A stretch of 64,000 nt of DNA from Cellulomonas chengniuliangii (GCF_024508335.1 NZ_CP101988.1:248001-312000); one strand, 5' to 3'. Positions 16,841 to 25,112 are shown, counted from the first letter of the stretch. The notes: generated by a model not told the origin, from the sequence alone. Numbers and translations are program-made.

Positions 16841-17671
16841 GTGGCTATCGAGGGCAACCCGGTTCAGCGCAGCGGTGACCACCTCCGCGGGCTGTGGGCG
16901 CGCGGCGAGGCCGCCTACGGCCTGTGGAGCTCGATCCCCGACCTGAGCGTCGCCGAGCTCCTGGCCCGCTCCCCGTTCGACTACACCGTCGTCGACCTCC
17001 AGCACGGGGCCGCGACGTTCAGCGAGCTGCCCGGGATGATCCAGGCGATGCGCGGCGGCTCGCGCGTCCCCCTGGTGCGGGTGCCGTGGAACGAGCCGGC
17101 CGGGATCATGCGCGCCCTCGACTCGGGCGCCGTGGGCGTGGTGGTGCCGATGGTGGGCAGCGCGGACGAGGCGAGAGCGGCGGCCTCGGCGTGCCGGTTC
17201 CCGCCGGTGGGCGGCCGGAGCTGGGGCCCGATGTGGGGGTATGTGCGCCCGGACGGCGCGCTGCCGCCCGCGATGCAGGATGCCGCCGTGCTGTGCCTGG
17301 TGATGGTCGAGACCCTCGGCGGGCTCGAGGCGCTCGAGGAGATCGTCTCCGTCCCCGGCGTGGACGGGGTCTACATCGGCCCGAACGACCTGGCCCTCGC
17401 CTGCGGGTTCGGCCGCGGCACCTACCGGGACACGCCGGAGATCGCCGAGCTGCTGCAGCGGATCATCGACGCCTGCCGCGCGGCGGGCATCCCGGCCGGC
17501 CTGCACTGCACGGACGCGGAGATGGCCCGCGACTGGGCGGCTCGCGGCGCGACCATGCTCACGGTGGCGCACGACACCGGGCTGCTGCAGGAGGCCGCCG
17601 CGCAGGCGTGGGCGCACGTCCAGGGCGTGGAGGTCCCGCGTGCCCAGGGAGCGGCCCGGAAGCCCTACTGA
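16841..17671 (+). CDS. HpcH/HpaI family aldolase
   Basis: This 276-residue class II aldolase has the family features: YTVVDLQHG near the N-terminus, PLVRVPWNEPAGIMRALDSG, VVVPMV, RFPPVGGRSWGP, the metal-binding MVETLGG and YIGPNDLA. Members such as GarL and RhmA split 2-keto-3-deoxy sugar acids into pyruvate and an aldehyde. The neighbouring IlvD/Edd-type dehydratase makes such 2-keto-3-deoxy acids, and both genes carry the same IclR-type motif. I chose the GTG at 16841 because GGGAG lies eight bases upstream; GTGs at 16832 and 16835 are alternatives. Confidence 0.88.
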   Translation: MAIEGNPVQRSGDHLRGLWARGEAAYGLWSSIPDLSVAELLARSPFDYTVVDLQHGAATFSELPGMIQAMRGGSRVPLVRVPWNEPAGIMRALDSGAVGVVVPMVGSADEARAAASACRFPPVGGRSWGPMWGYVRPDGALPPAMQDAAVLCLVMVETLGGLEALEEIVSVPGVDGVYIGPNDLALACGFGRGTYRDTPEIAELLQRIIDACRAAGIPAGLHCTDAEMARDWAARGATMLTVAHDTGLLQEAAAQAWAHVQGVEVPRAQGAARKPY

Positions 17672-17724
17672 CCGCGGACGGTCTCACCCGCCAGGGCGGT
17701 CACCCGCCCGTGCCGGCGCCGAGG

Positions 17725-19437
17725 TCAGTGCGACTCCCGCGAGACCTGGTCGCCGCTGGACCCGACCAGGAAGTCGAGGTCCGCGCCGGTGTCCGCCTGC
17801 AGCACGTGGTCCACGTAGAGCTTCTCCCAGCCGCGGGAGGGCGCGGCGTAGGACGCCGCCGCCACGGCGCTGGGCTCCCGGGCCGCGAGCTCGTCGTCGG
17901 GGATGTCGATGCTGAGCCGGCGCCCCGGGACGTCGAGCTCGATCCAGTCGCCGTCGCGCACGAGGGCGAGTGGCCCACCGGCGGCGGCCTCCGGGGCGAC
18001 GTGCAGCACGACGGTCCCGTACGCCGTGCCGCTCATGCGGCCGTCGCACACCCGCACGACGTCCCGCACGCCCGCCTCGAGGAGCTTCTTCGGCAGGGGC
18101 ATGTTGGAGACCTCGGGCATGCCCGGGTACCCCTTGGGCCCGCAGCCGCGGAGCACCATGACGGAGTTGGCGTCGACGTCCAGGCCGGGGTCGTCGACGC
18201 GGGCGTGGAAGTCCTCGATGCTGTCGAACACGACGGCCCGCCCGCGGTGCCGCAGCAGGTGCGGTGAGGCGGCCGCCGGCTTGATGACCGCCCCTCGCGG
18301 GGCCAGGTTGCCGCGCAGCACCGCGATGCCGCCCTCGGGAAGCAGGGGCGCCTCGCGGGTGCGGATGACCTCGGGGTCCCAGATCTGGGCGCTGTCGAGG
18401 TACTCGACCAAGGGCTTGCCGGTCACCGTGATCGCGGTGGGGTCGAGCAGGTCGCGCACCTCGCGGAGCACGGCGAGGAGGCCGCCGGCGCGGTGCAGGT
18501 CGTCCATCAGGAATCTGCCTGCGGGCAGCAGGTCCACGAGCAGCGGCACCCGGGACCCGATCCTGTCGACGTCGTCCAGGGTGAGGTCGATGCCCAGCCG
18601 CCCGGCGATCGCGAGCAGGTGCACCACGGCGTTGGTCGAGCCGCCGATCGCCGCCAGCGCCACGATCGCGTTGTGGAACGACGCCCGGGTGAGGACGTCG
18701 CTGGGGCGCCGGCCCGCCGCGACCATCTCGACCGCGAGCCGCCCGGTGTCGTGCGCGGCCTCGAGCAGGCGGCTGTCGGGGGCCGGGGTCCCCGCGGTGC
18801 CGGGCAGCACCGTGCCGAGAGCCTCCGCGAGCAGGCCCATCGTGGACGCGGTGCCCATGGTGTTGCAGTGGCCCTTGCTGCGGATGGTCGCGGACTCCGA
18901 ACGGAGGAAGTCCTCCTGCGACAGGGTGCCGGCCCGGACCTCCTCGGACAGGCGCCACACGTCGGTGCCGCAGCCCAGCGGGGTCCCGCGGAAGGTGCCG
19001 GTGAGCATCGGCCCGCCGGGCACCACCACGGCGGGCAGGTCGACCGAGGCGGCTGCCATGAGCAGCGACGGGATGGTCTTGTCGCACCCGCCCAGGAGCA
19101 CCACGCCGTCGATCGGGTTGGCGCGGAGCATCTCCTCGGTGGACATCGCGGCCATGTTCCGCCAGAGCATGGCGGTGGGGCGCACCTGCGTCTCTCCGAG
19201 GGAGACCACCGGCAGCTCGAGGGGGATCCCGCCGGCCTCGTAGATGCCGTTGCGGACGGAGGCGGCGACCTCGGTCAGGTGCGAGTTGCAGGGGGTGAGG
19301 TCGGAGGCGGTGTTGGCGATGGCGATCTGTGGCCTGCCCTCGAATGCCGAGCCCGGCACGCCTCGCCGCATCCAGGCGCGGTGCATGTAGGCGTTGCGGT
19401 CGTCACCGGAGTACCACGCGTCGCTGCGCAAGCTCAT
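17725..19437 (-). CDS. IlvD/Edd family sugar-acid dehydratase
   Basis: This 570-residue enzyme belongs to the dihydroxy-acid dehydratase family. Three Cys expected to hold a [2Fe-2S] cluster are present in TPCNSHL, LGGCDKT and KGHCNTMGTAS, and the substrate-binding RMSGTAYGT motif is near the end. The start (SLRSDAWYSGDDRNAYMHRAW) resembles the sugar-acid branch (arabonate or xylonate dehydratases) more than IlvD for branched-chain amino acids. A keto-deoxy-acid aldolase and an IclR regulator next door support sugar-acid catabolism. GGAAAG precedes the ATG, and an IclR-like motif lies 9-28 bases before it. Confidence 0.87.
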   Translation of the reverse strand: MSLRSDAWYSGDDRNAYMHRAWMRRGVPGSAFEGRPQIAIANTASDLTPCNSHLTEVAASVRNGIYEAGGIPLELPVVSLGETQVRPTAMLWRNMAAMSTEEMLRANPIDGVVLLGGCDKTIPSLLMAAASVDLPAVVVPGGPMLTGTFRGTPLGCGTDVWRLSEEVRAGTLSQEDFLRSESATIRSKGHCNTMGTASTMGLLAEALGTVLPGTAGTPAPDSRLLEAAHDTGRLAVEMVAAGRRPSDVLTRASFHNAIVALAAIGGSTNAVVHLLAIAGRLGIDLTLDDVDRIGSRVPLLVDLLPAGRFLMDDLHRAGGLLAVLREVRDLLDPTAITVTGKPLVEYLDSAQIWDPEVIRTREAPLLPEGGIAVLRGNLAPRGAVIKPAAASPHLLRHRGRAVVFDSIEDFHARVDDPGLDVDANSVMVLRGCGPKGYPGMPEVSNMPLPKKLLEAGVRDVVRVCDGRMSGTAYGTVVLHVAPEAAAGGPLALVRDGDWIELDVPGRRLSIDIPDDELAAREPSAVAAASYAAPSRGWEKLYVDHVLQADTGADLDFLVGSSGDQVSRESH

Positions 19438-19445
19438 TGCTTTCC

Positions 19446-19465
19446 GATCATCTGAATGGCATACC
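19446..19465 (+). promoter_or_regulatory. Candidate IclR operator before the dehydratase
   Basis: GATCATCTGAATGGCATACC matches the motif at 20365-20384 (GATAAGTTGAATCGCACTCC) at 14 of 20 positions. It lies 9-28 bases upstream of the dehydratase start on the opposite strand, so bound protein would cover the leader or promoter. Confidence 0.5.
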
Positions 19466-19521
19466 AACCCATGGAATACGGCCAGCGTAGCTCAGGGGGC
19501 GTCGGGCCCCCAGGGGCCCTG

Positions 19522-20304
19522 TCAGCCGTCGATCGCCTCGGCCACCAGCGCCGTGATCTGGCCCGCCGCGTCCTCCAGGGCGTCCAGCGGCATCCGGTAG
19601 GCGAGGGCCGAGAGGCTGATCGCGCCCTCGGCCCCGCGGGCCGCCGGGATTCCCGCCGGGACAGCGAGGCAGTTGATGCCCATCTCGTTCTCCTGGTCGT
19701 CGACCGCGTAGCCGCGGCGCCGCACACGCGCCAGCTCGGCCGCGAAGGCGTCGGGGTCCGTGATGGTCCGGTCGGTGCGCCGCTCGAGCCCGTGCTCGCG
19801 GGCCCACGCGACAACGGCGGCGTCATCCGGGAGCCGGTCCGCGAGCAGCAGCTTGCCCACGGCCGTGCAGTGCGCCGGGTTGCGCCCGCCGATCGTCGAG
19901 GTGATGCGCACGGCGCCTGATGGCGGGTCGATCTTGGAGCGGTAGACGACCTCGGTCCCGTCCAGCACCGCATAGTGCGCCGTCTCGCCGAAGCGCTCCG
20001 CGAGGGCGACCAGGGCGGGCAGCACGCGCTGGTGGTCAGGGCGCGCCTCGTGGTGGGCGAAGGCCAGCCGCAGGAACTCGTCGCCCAGCACGTAGCGCCC
20101 CACGCCGGACTTCGCGGCGAGCCCGGCGCGAGTCAGCGACGCGAGGGCGCGGTGGACGGTCGACTTCGGGCTGGAGACCGCGCGGGCGAGGTCCTCCAGG
20201 CTGGCGCCCTGGGGGCGGCCTGCGAGCTCGATCAGCACGGCGAGCACGCGGTCGGATCCGACCAGGCGTTCGGCGGGGACGTCGGGCTCGGGCGTGTCGC
20301 TCAT
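19522..20304 (-). CDS. IclR family transcriptional regulator
   Basis: This 260-residue regulator has an N-terminal winged helix-turn-helix (ASLEDLARAVSSPKSTVHRA) and the IclR effector domain with YRSKIDPPSGAVR, GGRNPAHCTAVGK and a conserved ENEMGINCLAVP. The position between the dehydratase and the divergent beta-helix gene, with repeated motifs at three nearby promoters, makes it the likely local regulator of sugar-acid use. The ATG at 20304 is chosen because the domain starts about 15 residues later; longer in-frame starts run through the operator region. Confidence 0.9.
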   Translation of the reverse strand: MSDTPEPDVPAERLVGSDRVLAVLIELAGRPQGASLEDLARAVSSPKSTVHRALASLTRAGLAAKSGVGRYVLGDEFLRLAFAHHEARPDHQRVLPALVALAERFGETAHYAVLDGTEVVYRSKIDPPSGAVRITSTIGGRNPAHCTAVGKLLLADRLPDDAAVVAWAREHGLERRTDRTITDPDAFAAELARVRRRGYAVDDQENEMGINCLAVPAGIPAARGAEGAISLSALAYRMPLDALEDAAGQITALVAEAIDG

Positions 20305-20325
20305 ATCGCGACTGTAGGTCCTTCC

Positions 20326-20342
20326 GACAAGTGGAACGCCCC
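20326..20342 (+). promoter_or_regulatory. Candidate IclR operator, proximal to the regulator start
   Basis: GACAAGTGGAACGCCCC resembles the left part of the 20365-20384 motif (GATAAGTTGAATCGC, allowing one gap). It lies 22-38 bases before the regulator ATG, consistent with autoregulation. Between the two sites TGGAACGCC and GGCGTTC form another dyad. Confidence 0.45.
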
Positions 20343-20364
20343 GATCAACCTGGAATGGCGTTCT

Positions 20365-20384
20365 GATAAGTTGAATCGCACTCC
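20365..20384 (+). promoter_or_regulatory. Candidate IclR operator in the divergent promoter region
   Basis: GATAAGTTGAATCGCACTCC is the reference copy of a motif also found at 16799-16818 (minus strand) and 19446-19465. It lies 45-64 bases before the beta-helix gene and 61-80 bases before the regulator gene. Confidence 0.6.
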
Positions 20385-20428
20385 AGGTTCTCGCACCGGC
20401 GCGGGACACATGCGGAAGGCGACCACCG

Positions 20429-22402
20429 ATGGCACCCACGCTCCACGTCGCGACCACCGGCTCGGACGCCTCCGACGGGTCCGCCGCAGCGCCCCTGCGG
20501 ACCATCAACCGGGCTGCCGCCCTGGCGCTGCCCGGCGACCGGGTGGTCGTCCACGCGGGGGAGTACCGGGAGTGGGTGAGGCCGCAGCGCGGTGGGATCA
20601 GCGACCGCCGGCGCATCACCTACGAGGCCGCGGACGGCGAGCACGTGGTGATCAAGGGCTCGGAGCGGGTCACCGGCTGGGAGCACCAGGGCGGGGACGT
20701 GTGGCACGTGACGATCCCGCAGTCCCTGTTCGGCGAGTTCAACCCGTTCGCCGAGGAGGTCGACGGCGACTGGGTGGTGTATCCGGCGGGGGCGCCGCGC
20801 AAGCACCTGGGCGACGTCTACCTCAACGGCAAGAGCTTCTACGAGGTCCACGATCGCCGTGACCTGATCGACCCCCCGCTGCGCACCACGGCGGTCGACG
20901 AGTGGACGGGCGCGACCAGCCCGATCCACGACCCCGAGCAGACCCGGTACGTCTGGCACGCCGAGGTCGGGGAGGACCAGACCACCCTCTGGGCCAACTT
21001 CCAGGGGGCCGACCCCAACGTCGAGCTCGTGGAGGTCAACGTCCGCCGCTCGGTGTTCTCGCCCAGCGAGCACCACGTGGACTTCATCACCGTCCGCGGG
21101 TTCGAGCTGGCGCAGGCCGCGTGCCCGTGGACACCGCCCACCGCCGATCAGCCCGGCCTCATCGGACCGAACTGGGCGAAGGGCTGGATCATCGAGGACA
21201 ACGTCATCCACGACGCCAAGTGCTCGGGCATCAGCCTCGGCAAGGAGGGCTCCACCGGCCACAACTACTCGACGGAGCGGCAGGACAAGCCTGGGTACCA
21301 GTACCAGCTCGAGTCCGTGTTCGCGGCCCGCCAGATCGGCTGGGACCGCGAGCGCATCGGCTCGCACATCGTCCGCCGTAACACCATCTACGACTGCGGG
21401 CAGAACGGCATCGTGGGGCACCTGGGCGCGGTGTTCTCCACCATCGAGGACAACCACATCCACCACATCGCCGTGAAGCGGGAGTTCTACGGCCACGAGA
21501 TCGCCGGCATCAAGCTGCACGCCGCGATCGACGTCGAGATCCGGCACAACCGCATCCACGACTGCACCCTGGGGATCTGGCTCGACTGGCAGACGCAGGG
21601 CACCCGCGTGTCGCGCAACCTCCTGTACCGCAACAACCGCGACCTGTTCGTCGAGGTCTCCCACGGCCCTTACCTCGTCGAGCACAACGTCTTCGCCTCG
21701 CCCGCCTCGCTCGAGATCTTCAGCCAGGGCGGCGCCTTCGTGCACAACCTGGTGTGCGGCACGGTCTCGCTCGAGTCCGTGGTCGAGCGGCCCACCCCGT
21801 ACCACCTGCCGCACAGCACCCACGTCGCCGGGTACGCCGCGATCGTCGGCGGGGACGACCGCCACATCGGCAACCTCTTCTTGGGCGGGGACCCGCAGGA
21901 CGCCTACGGCCCCACCTCCCGGCCCGAGCAGGTCCCCCTGCACGGCACGGTCGGGTACACCGGGTTCCCCGGCTCCTTGGCCGAGTACCTGGACCTCGTC
22001 TCCGACCCAGCGCGCGGAGACCACGGCCGTTTCACCGGAGTGCGACAGCCCGTCTACCTGCGCGACAACGTCTTCGCCGCCGGCGCCGAGCCGGCCGCAG
22101 ACGAGCCCGGGGCGCTCGTGCTGACCGAGGGCGACATCCGAGTGGCCATCGTCGACGAGGGCGACGCCTGCTACCTGGAGACCGACCTCCCCGTCGCGTT
22201 CGACTCCACGCGCCTCGACCTGGTCACCGGGCACGACCTGGAGCGGGTCCGCTTCGTCGACGCCGAGTTCGAGGAGCGCGACGGCAGTGTGGCGATCATG
22301 GGCCTCGACCTTGTCGGAGCCGCCAAAGCCGCTGGCGGCTCCTACGCGGCGGGGCCGCTGGCCTCCCTCCCCTCAGGGCGGGCGCGCACGCGGGTGTGGT
22401 GA
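20429..22402 (+). CDS. Right-handed parallel beta-helix protein, putative carbohydrate-active enzyme
   Basis: This 657-residue protein begins with a DUF1565-like coil (LHVATTGSDASDGSAAAPLR, then INRAAALALPGDRVVVHAGEY). From about residue 240 it shows repeated beta-helix rungs such as WIIEDNVIHDAKCSGISLG, IVRRNTIYDCGQNGIVG and IEDNHIHHIAV. This fold occurs in polysaccharide lyases and some glycosidases (for example GH141-like proteins). No signal peptide is present, so it should act inside the cell on oligosaccharides. It is divergent from the IclR gene and shares its operator motif. The exact activity is not predictable. Confidence 0.8.
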   Translation: MAPTLHVATTGSDASDGSAAAPLRTINRAAALALPGDRVVVHAGEYREWVRPQRGGISDRRRITYEAADGEHVVIKGSERVTGWEHQGGDVWHVTIPQSLFGEFNPFAEEVDGDWVVYPAGAPRKHLGDVYLNGKSFYEVHDRRDLIDPPLRTTAVDEWTGATSPIHDPEQTRYVWHAEVGEDQTTLWANFQGADPNVELVEVNVRRSVFSPSEHHVDFITVRGFELAQAACPWTPPTADQPGLIGPNWAKGWIIEDNVIHDAKCSGISLGKEGSTGHNYSTERQDKPGYQYQLESVFAARQIGWDRERIGSHIVRRNTIYDCGQNGIVGHLGAVFSTIEDNHIHHIAVKREFYGHEIAGIKLHAAIDVEIRHNRIHDCTLGIWLDWQTQGTRVSRNLLYRNNRDLFVEVSHGPYLVEHNVFASPASLEIFSQGGAFVHNLVCGTVSLESVVERPTPYHLPHSTHVAGYAAIVGGDDRHIGNLFLGGDPQDAYGPTSRPEQVPLHGTVGYTGFPGSLAEYLDLVSDPARGDHGRFTGVRQPVYLRDNVFAAGAEPAADEPGALVLTEGDIRVAIVDEGDACYLETDLPVAFDSTRLDLVTGHDLERVRFVDAEFEERDGSVAIMGLDLVGAAKAAGGSYAAGPLASLPSGRARTRVW

Positions 22403-22421
22403 GGCACGCGGGTGTGGTGAG
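22386..22421 (+). repeat. 18-bp tandem duplication across the stop codon
   Basis: GCACGCGGGTGTGGTGAG occurs twice in tandem. The first copy holds the last codons and the TGA of the beta-helix gene; the second lies just outside it. It looks like a recent slippage duplication. Confidence 0.85.
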
Positions 22422-22568
22422 GGTCGTCGGTGACCCGCTGGCTGCGGTTCCTGGTGAGGCTTGGAGCACGACCTGCGGAAAAACCGCCGGATCGCCCCCG
22501 GGAGACTTCCCCCTGTGGCACCCTCATCAGCGCCGCTGACCAGCACGAGCTCGAGCAAGGGGCCCACC

Positions 22569-23351
22569 ATGGAGCACGTCGCCGTGCTGATCGACTGCGA
22601 CAACATCTCCCGTGACCATGCCAGGGCCATCCTCGCGGAGACGGCTCGCCATGGGACGCTCAGCGTCAAGCGGGGATACGGCGATTGGACCCGGCTCCAG
22701 CTTCAGGGGTGGAGGGGCGAGCTCACCCGGTACGCCGTCCAGCCGGTGCAGCAGTTCGCCTATGTCGCCGGCAAGAACGCGACCGACTCCGCGCTGATCA
22801 TCGACGCGATGGATCTGCTCTACGCGGACAACATCACGGTCTTCTGCATCGTCTCGAGCGACAGCGACTTCACCCGCCTGGCCGTCCGCCTGCGCGAGTC
22901 CGGTCGGCGCGTCTACGGGATCGGCGCCCGCCACACCCCCGACGCCTTCACCAACGCCTGTGACCGGTTCACCTACCTTGACTTGCTCCCCAACGACGCC
23001 GAGTTGCTGCCACAGGACTCGGCGGCCGCCCCTGTGCGCGCGGACCGCGCCACGCGTGAAGGCCCGCCTGCGTCGACGACGATCACTGAGCAACCTCGAC
23101 TTGACCCTGCCCGAGCACTCCCGCTGCTGCGGTCAGCCATCCTCGCCTCCGCAGACGACGACGGGTGGGCCTATCTCTCCACGGTGGGGAACTACATCGT
23201 CAATACGGATCCCACCTTCGACGCACGCGCCTACGGGCACGCGAAGCTCGGCTCGCTCGCACGTCATGTTCCCGGGCTCGAAGTGCGCGCCCTCAAAGAT
23301 GCCCCGCATGTCGGGCAGCTCAGAGTCCGAGTCACCAACTCTCGTACTTGA
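22569..23351 (+). CDS. NYN domain (PIN-like) RNase with C-terminal OST-HTH/LOTUS-like domain
   Basis: This 260-residue protein starts with an NYN domain (residues 1-140): AVLIDCDNI, NATDSALIIDAMDLLY and CIVSSDSDFTRL carry the acidic residues expected for a PIN-like metal-dependent nuclease. From about residue 180, LLRSAILASADDDGWAYLS and the following block to RVRV resemble an OST-HTH/LOTUS RNA-binding domain. This NYN-OST-HTH arrangement is known in bacteria and eukaryotes and is thought to act on RNA. A ribosome site AAGGGG precedes the ATG. It has no obvious operon partner. Confidence 0.85.
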   Translation: MEHVAVLIDCDNISRDHARAILAETARHGTLSVKRGYGDWTRLQLQGWRGELTRYAVQPVQQFAYVAGKNATDSALIIDAMDLLYADNITVFCIVSSDSDFTRLAVRLRESGRRVYGIGARHTPDAFTNACDRFTYLDLLPNDAELLPQDSAAAPVRADRATREGPPASTTITEQPRLDPARALPLLRSAILASADDDGWAYLSTVGNYIVNTDPTFDARAYGHAKLGSLARHVPGLEVRALKDAPHVGQLRVRVTNSRT

Positions 23352-23487
23352 GACTTCGGACCTCGTCTGGTGACGAGCGCCGCGTCGAGCGGTACGTTCA
23401 GACCTGCTCAATCCCTGCCCCGTTCTCGCTCGCGACCTGCGTGCGAGGTTCGAGTCCCTGGCGCCGCAGGCACGTGAGGAGCGATCC

Positions 23488-24270
23488 ATGGCGTGGAGCA
23501 CGCGTGAGCTCGCCGACCTGGCGGGGACGACGGTGAACACGATCCGGCATTACCACCGGCGCGGGCTCCTCGACGAGCCCGACCGCAGGTACAACGGGTA
23601 CAAGCAGTACGGCGTGCCGCACCTGGTGCGCCTGCTGAGGATCCGGCGCCTCGCCGACCTGGGGCTGCCACTCGCGCAGGTCGGCGAGGCGGGCGCGGGC
23701 GCGACGAGCACGCCAGAGGCGTTGCGGGAGCTGGACGCCGAGCTCGCGGCGAGGATCGAGCGCCTGGAGCAGGCCCGGGCCGACATCGGGGCGATCCTGC
23801 GCGACGACGCCCCGGCAGACGCGCCCGCGGGGTTCGCGCCCGTCGCGTCGCACCTGTCGGAGGCAGACCAGTCGATCGTCCACATCTACACCCAGCTCTG
23901 GGACGAGACGGCGTTGGTGGATCTGCGGCGCATGATCGAGGTCGACGTCGAGGGCGGCGACGTCGGGGGCGAGATTGCCACGCTCCCGGAGGACGCGGAT
24001 GAGGAGACACGGCAGCAGCTCGCCGAGCTGATCGCGCCCGGCATCGCGCGGCACCTCGTCGACTACCCGTGGCTGAACGACCCCGCACAGCACCTCTCGA
24101 AGGACGAGCACGTGACGCAGCAGACGTTCATCGCTGCACTGACGGAGCTGTACAACCCGGCTCAGCGCGACGTCCTGTCACGCGCCGGGATCCTCGCGCA
24201 TGAGCTCGCGCAGGCGGAGATCGCGGCGGGCGGAGACGCCGACGAGACACCGTCCCCCGGCTCCGCTTGA
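23488..24270 (+). CDS. MerR family transcriptional regulator
   Basis: This 260-residue regulator has an N-terminal MerR helix-turn-helix: WSTRELADLAGTTVNTIRHY then HRRGLLDEPDRRYNGYKQYG. A coiled region lies near residues 85-115, followed by a long unassigned C-terminal domain of about 140 residues that may bind an effector. Directly after its stop codon lies a promoter with the 19-base spacer typical of MerR control, driving a small membrane protein gene. The C-terminal domain lacks a Cys cluster, so a metal sensor is unlikely. Confidence 0.9.
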   Translation: MAWSTRELADLAGTTVNTIRHYHRRGLLDEPDRRYNGYKQYGVPHLVRLLRIRRLADLGLPLAQVGEAGAGATSTPEALRELDAELAARIERLEQARADIGAILRDDAPADAPAGFAPVASHLSEADQSIVHIYTQLWDETALVDLRRMIEVDVEGGDVGGEIATLPEDADEETRQQLAELIAPGIARHLVDYPWLNDPAQHLSKDEHVTQQTFIAALTELYNPAQRDVLSRAGILAHELAQAEIAAGGDADETPSPGSA

Positions 24271-24297
24271 CCCTGTTCTGAGAACACAGCTTCTACT
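24267..24297 (+). promoter_or_regulatory. MerR-type promoter with 19-bp spacer
   Basis: TTGACC (24267-24272) overlaps the merR stop codon. A 19-base spacer and TCTACT (24292-24297) follow. The spacer holds the perfect palindrome TGTTCTGAGAACA (24274-24286). A lengthened spacer with a dyad between -35 and -10 is the hallmark of promoters untwisted by MerR proteins. Confidence 0.65.
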
Positions 24298-24302
24298 CGG
24301 GC

Positions 24303-24327
24303 CGAGATCGAGAACCGCTCGATCTCG
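24303..24327 (+). promoter_or_regulatory. Perfect 10-bp hairpin in the 5' leader of the membrane gene
   Basis: CGAGATCGAG-AACCG-CTCGATCTCG can form a 10-base-pair stem with a five-base loop. It starts six bases after the -10 hexamer and ends 20 bases before the ATG, so it would be at the 5' end of the mRNA. It may stabilise the message or be a second operator. Confidence 0.5.
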
Positions 24328-24347
24328 TGACCCGACAGGAGCCAGAC

Positions 24348-24926
24348 ATGACCCCGTTGCAGGAGATCATCAGCAAGTTCCAGGAGCTCGTGGCCCAGGT
24401 GCCCGAGATCTTCCAGCCCTTCATCGTGATGCTCGCCGGAGCCGTTCCGTTCGTGGAGGGCGAGGTCGCGGCCTTGATCGGCCTCCTCGGCGGCCTCAAT
24501 CCCGTGGTCGCCGGTGTCGTCGCCGCAGCCGGCAACTTCATCAGCGTGCTGCTCGTGGTGCTCCTCACGTCCCGGGCCCGCACGGCCGTCGTGACCCGCA
24601 ACCGGGTCCGCGTCGGAGCGACAGTGGGCGCAGCAGCGCCCGCGGGACACCCAGAGGCGGAGTCAGCCTTCGAGGAGACGGCGCCGGCCAAGCCGCTGTC
24701 CAAGGGCCGTCAACGCCTCAACACCTGGATCGTCCGCTTCGGCGTCCCCGGAGCCAGCATCCTCGGGCCCTTCGCCATCCCGACGCAGCTCACCTCCGCG
24801 ATCCTGGTCGCCGGGGGGACGTCCCGCGCGTGGGTGCTGCTGTGGCAGGCGGTGGCGATCGTCCTGTGGACGACCATCTCCACCGTGTCGATCTGGGCCG
24901 CGCTCACCTACCTCGTCGGGGCCTGA
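24348..24926 (+). CDS. Small multi-pass membrane protein, putative small multidrug export family
   Basis: This 192-residue protein has hydrophobic stretches at about residues 18-40 and 45-78, a cytoplasmic charged stretch (residues 79-125) and a C-terminal hydrophobic half with GVPGASILGPFAIPTQLT. The repeated amphipathic hydrophobic blocks and the Pro-Phe-x-Glu-Gly-Glu motif resemble the family annotated as putative small multi-drug export proteins and, more distantly, DedA proteins. It is preceded by AGGAG and by a MerR-type promoter, so its expression is probably induced by whatever the MerR protein senses. Confidence 0.7.
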   Translation: MTPLQEIISKFQELVAQVPEIFQPFIVMLAGAVPFVEGEVAALIGLLGGLNPVVAGVVAAAGNFISVLLVVLLTSRARTAVVTRNRVRVGATVGAAAPAGHPEAESAFEETAPAKPLSKGRQRLNTWIVRFGVPGASILGPFAIPTQLTSAILVAGGTSRAWVLLWQAVAIVLWTTISTVSIWAALTYLVGA

Positions 24927-24994
24927 GCGGATGGCAGGAGGACCGGGGGCGTCCGAGTACGGCGGCGGTCCCCCACATGCGGCTCCTTGTACAC

Positions 24995-25032
24995 AGACGA
25001 AGGCCCGGACCAGTAGGTCCGGGCCTTCGTCT
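24995..25032. terminator. Bidirectional terminator downstream of tRNA-fMet
   Basis: A perfect 17-base-pair stem with the loop AGTA lies between the membrane protein gene and the tRNA gene, which converge. It follows the tRNA 3' end by six bases on the minus strand. The plus-strand exit is T-rich (CTTCGTCTTCT). Confidence 0.85.
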
Positions 25033-25038
25033 TCTGAG

Positions 25039-25112
25039 TAGCGGGGGCAGGATTTGAACCTGCGACCTCTGGGTTATGAGCCCAGCGAGCTACCGAGCTG
25101 CTCCACCCCGCG
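25039..25112 (-). tRNA. Initiator tRNA-fMet (anticodon CAT)
   Basis: The minus strand reads CGCGGGGTGGAGCAGCTCGG and folds into a full cloverleaf with anticodon CAT and a T-arm around GGTTCAAATCC. Position 1 is C and position 72 is U, a mismatch that marks initiator tRNA, and three G-C pairs close the anticodon stem (GGG/CCC). The CCA end is not encoded. TAGATT at 25124-25129 (minus strand) is a likely -10 box. Confidence 0.97.

Noticed and set aside
17725-19437. Branched-chain amino acid enzyme IlvD
   Set aside because: The N-terminus, the neighbouring keto-deoxy-acid aldolase and the IclR regulator fit the sugar-acid branch better; no other ilv gene is present.
25039-25112. tRNA gene as an integration site for a mobile island
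   Set aside because: No integrase gene or direct repeat of the tRNA 3' end was found in the window.
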